Below, in pieces: positions 1 to 4,336 of a stretch of DNA of 9,378 nucleotides. Within the stretch, counting starts at the first letter, position 1. Each line of letters opens with the position of its first letter. Position numbers and translations under genes: made by a program. The notes under the pieces were generated by a model, which saw nothing but the letters and a program-made list of their open reading frames with translations, had not been told where the DNA came from and made no database searches. The stretch is from an uncultured Pseudomonadota bacterium (lineage in GTDB: Bacteria; Pseudomonadota; Gammaproteobacteria; Xanthomonadales; Ahniellaceae), in the NCBI GenBank assembly GCA_937996755.1, contig CALKUS010000011.1:1-9378 (forward strand). The letters are read 5' to 3'.

Positions 1-31
1 GCGGTCAGCAGAATGAGGGAGTCGGTTGTTG

Positions 32-176
32 CGCGAGCGAGCGCCGCAGGCGCAAAGCTCGCGAGGCGCGCGATCTCGGATCGCGCGCTCCCCCTCGAGT
101 CGAGGGGCCGCCGCCCGCGCAGCGAGCGGCGGATGGGGGAGGTGGAAGCAACCGGTGAACGCGCGCGCAGCGCGCG
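32..176. repeat. Chain of five inverted repeats in gene-free DNA downstream of tRNA-Gly
   Basis: Positions 1-255 contain no convincing gene; the short open frames there are arginine-rich and resemble GC-driven noise. Five successive inverted repeats lie here. (1) 32-63 has outer arms CGCGAGC/GCTCGCG enclosing inner arms GCGCC/GGCGC. (2) 66-88 has 10-bp arms GCGCGCGATC/GATCGCGCGC and loop TCG. (3) 91-107 is CCCCTCGA, G, TCGAGGGG. (4) 108-132 is CCGCCGC/GCGGCGG around an 11-nt loop. (5) 162-176 is CGCGCGC, A, GCGCGCG. The first four are nearly back to back. They could fold in RNA of either strand or extrude as cruciforms. The region is downstream of the leftward tRNA gene, so readthrough would transcribe it. 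Function unknown; a repeat element, a structured RNA or the far end of a neighbouring transcription unit are all possible. Confidence 0.6.
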
Positions 177-234
177 GTCGCCCGCGGGTAGAACCTCAAC
201 GCCCGAACACGGAACCAGTCCCTGAGGGCGGAGG

Positions 235-262
235 AAATCAAAATCGCTCCGAAGCTGGAGCG
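235..262 (-). terminator. Putative intrinsic terminator overlapping the tRNA 3' end
   Basis: On the minus strand a 6-bp stem CGCTCC/GGAGCG (257-262 with 245-250) with loop AGCTTC is followed at once by the T-rich stretch ATTTTGATTT (244-235). The upstream arm is the 3' acceptor strand of tRNA-Gly, so the terminator hairpin and the acceptor stem are mutually exclusive. The T-run is interrupted and the stem is short, so strength is uncertain. Confidence 0.5.
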
Positions 263-329
263 GGTGAAGGGAATCGAACCCTCGTCAGTAGCTTGGGAAG
301 CTACAGCTCTACCATTGAGCTACACCCGC
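256..329 (-). tRNA. tRNA-Gly, anticodon CCC
   Basis: The minus strand folds into a complete 74-nt cloverleaf. The acceptor stem GCGGGTG/CACCCGC is perfect, the D arm has GCTC/GAGC stems, and the anticodon stem is GTAGC/GCTAC with loop TTCCCAA, giving anticodon CCC. A 4-nt variable region follows. The T arm is GAGGG/CCCTT with the standard TTCGATT loop, and its outermost pair is G-U. The discriminator base is T, as expected for bacterial tRNA-Gly, and the 3' CCA is encoded (258-256). This isoacceptor reads GGG codons, which suits a GC-rich genome. It is transcribed away from the exported transglutaminase-like gene. Its 3' arm appears to be reused in the terminator hairpin. Confidence 0.97.
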
Positions 330-344
330 GCGGGCGAGCGGCAG

Positions 345-373
345 ACTCTAGCGATGGCGGCGTGGCACGACAA
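345..373 (-). promoter_or_regulatory. Putative sigma70 promoter of tRNA-Gly
   Basis: On the minus strand TTGTCG (373-368) and TAGAGT (350-345) are separated by exactly 17 bp. They match the sigma70 -35 and -10 consensus at 4 of 6 positions each. The predicted transcription start falls near 338, leaving about 8-9 nt of 5' leader before the tRNA at 329. The stretch after the -10 is GC-rich (GCCGCTCGCC), a discriminator type associated with stringent control of stable-RNA promoters; that regulatory role is inference. Confidence 0.55.
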
Positions 374-400
374 GCTACCTGCCGTTCACCTCGCCGTGCC

Positions 401-406
401 TAGAAT
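401..406 (+). promoter_or_regulatory. Putative -10 element of the transglutaminase-like gene
   Basis: TAGAAT matches TATAAT at 5 of 6 positions and is followed by exactly 7 bp and then ATG at 414. A start at the usual distance would make the A of ATG (or the preceding in-frame GTG at 411) the first transcribed base. No good -35 hexamer is visible at 16-18 bp, and there is no Shine-Dalgarno sequence. The 84-bp gap 330-413 would hold two divergent promoters. Confidence 0.4.
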
Positions 407-413
407 CCGCGTG

Positions 414-1622
414 ATGAAACCCGCCCTCGCCGCCCGCCTCGCCGGCCTGTTGCTGTTCGCCGTGCCGCTGCTCGCGGGCGCGGCCGAATGGCGGCCGCTG
501 GTCAGCCCGTACGGCGAGCTGTTCCCGTCGCTCGTGATCGCGACGGCCGGCCTGCGCGAGCTGCCGTCGCGCGACGCGCGCGACGTGCTCGGCGACCGCC
601 TCGGGCTGGTCGGCGCGAGCGTGGTCGCGACGCGCGACGACGAGCCCGTGCGGCTCGTCGTGCGCGTGCCCGGCGTCGCCGGCGAATCGACGCTCGACGC
701 GCGCCTGCCGCGCGCGGGCACGCGCTACACGTTGTTCCCGCGCATGCGCTGGGACCTCGCGCGGCTCGCCGCGTGGCGCGAGGACGCGCCCGTGCTCGCG
801 TCGTTCGAGCTCGCCGCGGGCGACGCGCCCGTCGAGTCGCGAACGCTCGAGGTGCGCGTGCGCAGCGTGAACCAGGCGCCGTACCACGTGAGCGGCAGCG
901 CGGCCGTCGACCTGAACTGGGTGTTTGCGGCGTACGTCAACGAGCGCCATCCGGTGGTCGACCGCATCGTCGCGGAAGCGCGCCGCTCGGGCATCGTCGC
1001 GCGCTTCGACGGCTACGACAGCGGCGATCCCGAGCAGGTCTATCGCCAGGTGTTCGCGCTGTGGCACGTGCTGCAGCGGCACGGCATCCGCTATTCGCCG
1101 ATCGCGCGCGTCTCCACCGTCAAGGACCGCGTGCTCTCGCAGTACGTGCGCTTCCTGGACGAGAGCTGGGAGAGCAGCGAGGCGAACTGCGTCGACGGCA
1201 GCGTGCTGATGGCGTCGCTGCTGCGCCGCGTCGGCCTGAAGCCCTCGCTCGTGCTCGTGCCGGGCCACATGTTCATCGCGTTCGATCTCGAGCGTGGCGG
1301 CGGCCGCCGCGCGTTCCTCGAAACCACGATGCTGGGCACGCCGTCGAGCGGGAAGGCGCCGAGCGACGCGATGCTGCACGGCATCGCCGGCACGCTCGGC
1401 AGCGAAATCGACGAGGACGCCAGCTTCGCGAGCTTCGAGCGCGCGGTCGAGGACGGCGTTGCGCGCTACTCGCGCGCGCGCAGCCGATTCTTCGACGAGT
1501 CGCGGCCGCAGTACCAGATCATCGACGTGGAAGCCGCGCGCCGGCTCGGCGTCGCGGCGATCGCCGCTGAAGTCGACGAAGCACCGCGCGGCTCGGGGAT
1601 CGCGGCACCTTCGGGACGATAG
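414..1622 (+). CDS. Exported transglutaminase-like (papain-fold) protein
   Basis: The predicted protein has 402 residues. Residues 1-24 form a signal peptide: Lys/Arg near the N-terminus, a Leu-rich core, and an AGA/AA cleavage region just before EW. Residues about 30-150 are a beta-rich segment I cannot assign. Residues about 200-305 resemble the transglutaminase-like superfamily: Cys259 in NCVDGSVLMASLL at the start of a helix, then His285 in PGHMFIAF, then Glu303 in FLETT where the family usually has Asp or a related acid. This Cys-His-acid order suggests a periplasmic cysteine hydrolase or transferase; the substrate is unknown. ATG 414 is preferred because the signal peptide begins there. 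The reading frame stays open upstream to 264, but that part lies inside the tRNA. GTG 411 is an equally possible start. The C-terminal 15 residues look unconserved and run into the repeat at 1621. The gene stands alone on its strand and converges with phoQ. Confidence 0.82.
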   Translation: MKPALAARLAGLLLFAVPLLAGAAEWRPLVSPYGELFPSLVIATAGLRELPSRDARDVLGDRLGLVGASVVATRDDEPVRLVVRVPGVAGESTLDARLPRAGTRYTLFPRMRWDLARLAAWREDAPVLASFELAAGDAPVESRTLEVRVRSVNQAPYHVSGSAAVDLNWVFAAYVNERHPVVDRIVAEARRSGIVARFDGYDSGDPEQVYRQVFALWHVLQRHGIRYSPIARVSTVKDRVLSQYVRFLDESWESSEANCVDGSVLMASLLRRVGLKPSLVLVPGHMFIAFDLERGGGRRAFLETTMLGTPSSGKAPSDAMLHGIAGTLGSEIDEDASFASFERAVEDGVARYSRARSRFFDESRPQYQIIDVEAARRLGVAAIAAEVDEAPRGSGIAAPSGR

Positions 1623-1721
1623 CGGTGAGCGGATAGCGGAGAGCGGCAAAAGCCGCAGCCGCTTCGTCGAAGCGCGTCGCGCTCTTGCTCTTGCCGCTCC
1701 CCGCTCCCCGCTCCCTGCTCT
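1621..1721. repeat. Inverted intergenic element with heptamer-repeat arms
   Basis: This element fills the gap between two convergent genes. The left arm is four 7-bp units of the form AGCGGNN (1621-1648). The right arm is three perfect CCGCTCC units (1694-1714) plus a degenerate CTGCTCT, the same motif in inverted orientation. Inside the arms GGCAAAAGC (1645-1653) opposes GCTCTTGCC (1687-1695) with one mismatch. The centre is a perfect palindrome, CGCTTCG, T, CGAAGCG (1660-1674). The element could act as a bidirectional terminator or RNA stabiliser for both genes. The TAG stop of the plus-strand gene (1620-1622) overlaps its left edge and the phoQ stop (1723-1721) its right edge. From memory, elements with short tandem units in inverted arms are abundant between genes in Xanthomonadaceae; no comparison was run. 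Confidence 0.7.
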
Positions 1722-3190
1722 CAGGCCACCGGCTGGAAGCGCACCGTGAATCTGGCGCCGCCGAGCGCTTCGGATTTCCCGACGTCCAGCTCGGCGCGGT
1801 ACGCGCGCACGATGTCCTGCACGATCGACAGGCCGATGCCGTGGCCCTGCACGCGCTCGTCGCCGCGCACGCCACGCTGCAGGAGCCGCTCGACCTGGTC
1901 GGCGGGGATGCCCGGGCCGTCGTCCTCGACGACGAGCTCGAGGCCGCGGCGGCGCGCGGTCGCGGGGCCGTGGCAGCGCGCGGTCAGCTCGACGTGGTGC
2001 GCCGCCCACTTGAACGCGTTCTCGAGCAGGTTGCCGAGCAGCTCCATCAGGTCGCCGAGCTCGCCGTAGAAGCGCGCTTCGGGATCGAGCTCGAACTCGC
2101 ACAGCACCTGCTTGTCGGCGTAGACCTTCTCGAGGCTGGTGACGATCTCTTCGGCCGGCTGCAGCAGCTCGATCGGCGCGGCGAACGTCTTGTGGCCCGA
2201 CGTCGCCGCGCGCGAGAGCTGGTACGCGACGATCTGGTCCATGCGGCCGACCTGCTCGTGCACGATCGCGCGGAACGTCTTCTGGTCGTTGCCGCTCTCG
2301 ATCTCGTTGTTCATCACCGCGAGCGGCGTCTTCAGCGAGTGCGCGAGATTCGACAGCGTGTTGCGGTAGCGCGTGCGCTGCTCGCGCTCGGATTCGATGA
2401 ATGCGTTCAGGCCCTTCGTCACGCCTTCGAGCTCGTACGGATAGCCGCCGGGCATCTGCTCGAGCACGCCGCGCTCGACGAGCGACAGGTCCCTCGCAAG
2501 CCGGCGCAGCGGCCGCAGGCTCCAGCGCAGGATCAGGATTTCGGCGACCAGCAGCGCGATCGCGACGACGATCAACCACGTCCACAGCGTGCGCCGGAAT
2601 ACCTCGAGCTGCGCGTTCAGCGCTTCCACGCCCTCGGCGACGTGGAATGTGAGCTTCAGGTCCTCGCGACCGGGCACTTCCCACAACACGGTGCGCGAAT
2701 ACAGGAATACCAGGCCGAGCGGTGTTTCGACCGGGCCGACGAAGCGTTCCGAATTGCGCGAGAGCTCGGTGTCGAACGGCATCTCGTAGCCCAGCGCCGA
2801 GCGCGACACCCAGTGCACGCCTTCGCCCACGACCGCCGCATACAGCCCCGACTGCGGCTGGCTGAAACGCGGCTCCGGCAGGTATTCCGGCAGGATCACC
2901 TTGCCGCCGACCGAGACGTCGGAGCCCGCGAGGAACGCGTCGACGTAGTTCTTCAGGCGATCCCGGACGTTCTGCAGGCTGGACTCGTAGAACGCCTGCT
3001 CCAGCGCGAAGCCGGTGAGGCCGAGGAACGCGAACAGTGCGAGGCCGACGGCGGCGAGCAGGCGCACCTGCAGCGACAGCGGACGCGGCGCCGCGCGCTT
3101 CTCGCGGCGCGACGGCGGCGGCGGCGTCGCCATGCGCACGCGCAGCTCGCTCGGGCGATCCGAGCGCGACGGCTCCACGTGCAGCGCCAT
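1721..3190 (-). CDS. phoQ: PhoQ-family membrane sensor histidine kinase
   Basis: The predicted inner-membrane kinase (489 aa) would phosphorylate the adjacent PhoP. Layout: a Pro/Arg-rich cytoplasmic N-terminus (1-40), transmembrane segment 1 (about 41-64), a periplasmic sensor region (about 65-200), transmembrane segment 2 (about 203-223), a HAMP-like linker, and the catalytic core. The H-box reads NLAHSLKTPLAVM with phospho-acceptor His284; HSLKTPLA is typical of PhoQ. The ATPase domain shows the N-box NLLENAFKW (Asn391), the G1 box EDDGPGIP (422-429) and the G2 box GHGIGLSIV (449-457). The start at 3190 lies 10 bp after the phoP stop, consistent with co-transcription. Its ribosome site is weak, and an in-frame ATG at 3133 would remove 19 residues without touching the membrane domain. 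The periplasmic region lacks a dense acidic cluster like the one in enteric PhoQ, so the signal sensed may differ. Its stop lies at the edge of the repeat at 1621-1721. Confidence 0.93.
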   Translation of the reverse strand: MALHVEPSRSDRPSELRVRMATPPPPSRREKRAAPRPLSLQVRLLAAVGLALFAFLGLTGFALEQAFYESSLQNVRDRLKNYVDAFLAGSDVSVGGKVILPEYLPEPRFSQPQSGLYAAVVGEGVHWVSRSALGYEMPFDTELSRNSERFVGPVETPLGLVFLYSRTVLWEVPGREDLKLTFHVAEGVEALNAQLEVFRRTLWTWLIVVAIALLVAEILILRWSLRPLRRLARDLSLVERGVLEQMPGGYPYELEGVTKGLNAFIESEREQRTRYRNTLSNLAHSLKTPLAVMNNEIESGNDQKTFRAIVHEQVGRMDQIVAYQLSRAATSGHKTFAAPIELLQPAEEIVTSLEKVYADKQVLCEFELDPEARFYGELGDLMELLGNLLENAFKWAAHHVELTARCHGPATARRRGLELVVEDDGPGIPADQVERLLQRGVRGDERVQGHGIGLSIVQDIVRAYRAELDVGKSEALGGARFTVRFQPVA

Positions 3191-3200
3191 TCGGGCGACT

Positions 3201-3878
3201 TCAGTTTCTGGGAATCGCGAAGCGGTAGCCGCGGCCGCGCACGGTCTCGATCGGCTTCAGCGTGTTCTCCGGGTCGAGCTTCTTGCGCAGGCGCCCGATG
3301 AATACTTCGAGCACGTTCGAGTCGCGGTCGAAGTCCTGCTGATAGATGTGCTCGGTGAGGTCGGACTTCGAGACGAGCTCGCCCGCGTGCAGCATGAGGT
3401 ATTCGAGCACCTTGTACTCGTAGCTGGTGAGCTCGACGCCCTGCCCGCCGACGGCGACGGTCTGCGCCGTGGTGTCGAGCACGACCGGGCCGCATTCCAG
3501 CGTCGGCCGCGTCCAGCCGCTCGCGCGACGCATGAGCGCATTGAGGCGCGCGAGCAGTTCTTCCACGTGGAAGGGCTTCACGAGGTAGTCGTCGGCGCCC
3601 GTCTTCAGGCCCTCGACCTTGTCCTGCCAGCTCGAGCGCGCGGTGAGGATGAGGATCGGGTACTTCTTGCCCTCCTCGCGCAGCGCCTTCACGAGGTCGA
3701 GGCCCGACATCTTCGGCAGGCCGAGGTCGATCACGGCGCAGTCGAACGGCATTTCGCGCCCGAGGTACAGGCCTTCCTCGCCGTCGGCAGCGGCGTCCAC
3801 GGCATAGCCCTCGCGCTTCAGGCGCGCGGCCAGCGTCTCGCGCAGCGGCGCTTCGTCCTCGACCAGGAGAATCCTCAC
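3201..3878 (-). CDS. phoP: PhoP-family (OmpR class) response regulator
   Basis: The predicted cytoplasmic DNA-binding regulator (225 aa) would be phosphorylated by PhoQ. The receiver domain spans residues 1-118: acidic pocket VEDE (6-9), phospho-acceptor Asp51 in DLGLP, Thr79 in LTAR and Lys101 in VKPF. The winged-helix output domain (about 127-223) contains the recognition-helix stretch RDSNVLEVFIGRLRKKL and the wing ETVRGRGYRF, typical of OmpR/PhoB-class proteins. The start is GTG 3878 because an excellent ribosome site AAGGAG (3890-3885) lies 6 nt upstream and the receiver domain begins right there. An ATG at 3926 would add 16 unrelated residues overlapping the preceding gene. It sits between the PepSY gene (10 bp upstream) and phoQ (10 bp downstream), forming a tight operon. 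Confidence 0.95.
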   Translation of the reverse strand: MRILLVEDEAPLRETLAARLKREGYAVDAAADGEEGLYLGREMPFDCAVIDLGLPKMSGLDLVKALREEGKKYPILILTARSSWQDKVEGLKTGADDYLVKPFHVEELLARLNALMRRASGWTRPTLECGPVVLDTTAQTVAVGGQGVELTSYEYKVLEYLMLHAGELVSKSDLTEHIYQQDFDRDSNVLEVFIGRLRKKLDPENTLKPIETVRGRGYRFAIPRN

Positions 3879-3883
3879 GTCGA

Positions 3884-3891
3884 ACTCCTTA
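3884..3891 (-). promoter_or_regulatory. phoP ribosome binding site fused to the PepSY stop codon
   Basis: The minus strand reads TAAGGAGT. The TAA (3891-3889) ends the PepSY gene and shares its two A's with the AAGGAG ribosome site of phoP, 6 nt before GTG 3878. It decides the phoP start and implies translational coupling between the two genes. Confidence 0.85.
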
Positions 3892-4137
3892 TTGTCCCGC
3901 TGCGGGAATCTGCAGCACGCGCACACGCCCGTCCGGCGTGAGCACCTTGATCCGGTACATCTTCTGCCGGCCGATCCGCACGGTTTCCGCCGAGAGGATC
4001 TTGCCGCCCGTTTCCTGCTGCACGCGCTCGACCGCCTCCTGCAGGCTCACGGCGCGCTGCGCGAACGCCGGCGCCACCGGCAGCGCGAGCGCCGCAGCGA
4101 GCATCAGGACGCGAAAGAAGCGGCGCGCGACGAACAT
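3889..4137 (-). CDS. Small exported PepSY-domain protein
   Basis: The predicted protein has 82 residues. Residues 1-26 are a signal peptide: Arg-rich start ARRFFR, hydrophobic core LMLAAALALPVA, and AFA cleavage before Gln27. The 56-residue mature part is a single PepSY unit (SLQEAVERVQ, a helix, then the strands ILSAETVRIG, MYRIKVLT and VRVLQI). PepSY domains are known in propeptides and as small periplasmic proteins linked to protease or sensor control. The gene is first in the operon with phoP and phoQ, so a role in modulating PhoQ on the periplasmic side, or as a target of the system, is a reasonable inference. ATG 4137 is chosen because the signal peptide begins there and a -10-like TATCAT lies 6 bp upstream. 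In-frame ATGs at 4167 and 4233 lack ribosome sites and would bury the signal peptide. Confidence 0.85.
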   Translation of the reverse strand: MFVARRFFRVLMLAAALALPVAPAFAQRAVSLQEAVERVQQETGGKILSAETVRIGRQKMYRIKVLTPDGRVRVLQIPAAGQ

Positions 4138-4143
4138 GAACGG

Positions 4144-4171
4144 ATGATAGTGGCGACCGGAGGCCATGCAA
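4144..4171 (-). promoter_or_regulatory. Putative promoter of pepSY-phoP-phoQ
   Basis: On the minus strand TTGCAT (4171-4166) and TATCAT (4149-4144) are separated by 16 bp. The -10 matches consensus at 5 of 6 positions; the -35 matches mainly at TTG. The -10 ends 6 bp before ATG 4137, so the predicted transcript would begin at or within a base or two of the start codon. No Shine-Dalgarno sequence precedes the ATG. Confidence 0.45.
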
Positions 4172-4195
4172 GGTGCCGCAAGCATGGGTCTAGCC

Positions 4196-4231
4196 GATTG
4201 AATCGCCAATGAATTGTGACCCGCTTCAATC
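4196..4231. promoter_or_regulatory. AT-rich patch with phased direct repeat and inverted repeat; possible operator
   Basis: In a strongly GC-rich background, 4195-4237 is conspicuously AT-rich. On the minus strand ATTCAT (4214-4209) and ATTCAA (4203-4198) are spaced 11 bp start to start, the one-helical-turn spacing used by PhoP/OmpR-class dimers. The hexamers do not match the enteric PhoP box. A 7-bp inverted repeat GATTGAA (4196-4202) and TTCAATC (4225-4231) frames the patch. It lies about 50-85 bp upstream of the putative pepSY -10, a suitable place for an activator. Autoregulation by PhoP is inference. Confidence 0.35.
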
Positions 4232-4239
4232 AAATTGCG

Positions 4240-4262
4240 CGTCGCGCGCGCCGCGCGCGACG
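4240..4262 (-). terminator. Perfect GC palindrome, possible thr operon terminator
   Basis: Arms of 11 bp, CGTCGCGCGCG and CGCGCGCGACG, flank a single base (4251). Read in the direction of the thr operon, the hairpin is followed by CGCAATTTGATT, a T-rich but interrupted tail starting about four bases after the stem. It lies 75-97 bp past the thrC stop. It could be the operon terminator, or simply a palindrome in the pepSY upstream region. Confidence 0.4.
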
Positions 4263-4270
4263 ATCACTTC

Positions 4271-4295
4271 CCCTCCCCTGCACTGCAGGGGAGGG
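4271..4295. repeat. Perfect inverted repeat, REP-like
   Basis: CCCTCCCCTGCA (4271-4282) and TGCAGGGGAGGG (4284-4295) flank a single C. The flank continues as CAAAGGGTGGGGT, echoing the G-rich arm. As a hairpin it has an 11-bp stem and a 3-nt loop. It lies 42-66 bp past the thrC stop, so it could protect the 3' end of the thr mRNA or aid termination; no T-run follows directly. From memory, similar G-rich palindromes recur between genes in related bacteria, so it may be a dispersed repeat. Confidence 0.6.
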
Positions 4296-4336
4296 CAAAG
4301 GGTGGGGTACACGGCCGGCCGAGCGGCGCTCTCCCG

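Noticed and set aside
5..241. 78-codon minus-strand frame left of the tRNA
   Set aside because: Arg-rich, crosses several perfect inverted repeats and has no ribosome site or recognisable domain; treated as noncoding.
256..329. tRNA as an integration site for a mobile element
   Set aside because: No integrase, no second copy of the tRNA 3' end and no shift in gene content is visible; the flanking genes look like core genome.
264..413. Extended N-terminus of the transglutaminase-like protein
   Set aside because: The upstream ATG lies inside the tRNA gene, and the true N-terminus is marked by a signal peptide starting at 414.
1694..1721. Tandem CCGCTCC units as a CRISPR or microsatellite array
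   Set aside because: Units are 7 bp without spacers and are mirrored by an inverted arm, fitting an intergenic inverted element.
375..2684. A 769-codon open frame on the minus strand crossing the transglutaminase-like gene and most of phoQ
   Set aside because: Its product is an Arg/Ala-dominated low-complexity sequence typical of off-frame reading in GC-rich DNA, and it overlaps two genes with clear family motifs.
1685..3301. Long plus-strand open frame antisense to phoQ
   Set aside because: Composition (Arg, His, Gln, Leu, Ala) mirrors the opposite-strand gene; no domain motif or ribosome site is visible.
3879..3926. Upstream ATG for PhoP adding 16 residues
   Set aside because: It overlaps the PepSY gene, the added residues are not receiver-like, and a strong AAGGAG site points to GTG 3878.
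4312..4321. CGGCCGGCCG palindrome after thrC
   Set aside because: A 10-bp GC palindrome is easily expected by chance at this base composition and has no loop or T-run to support a function.
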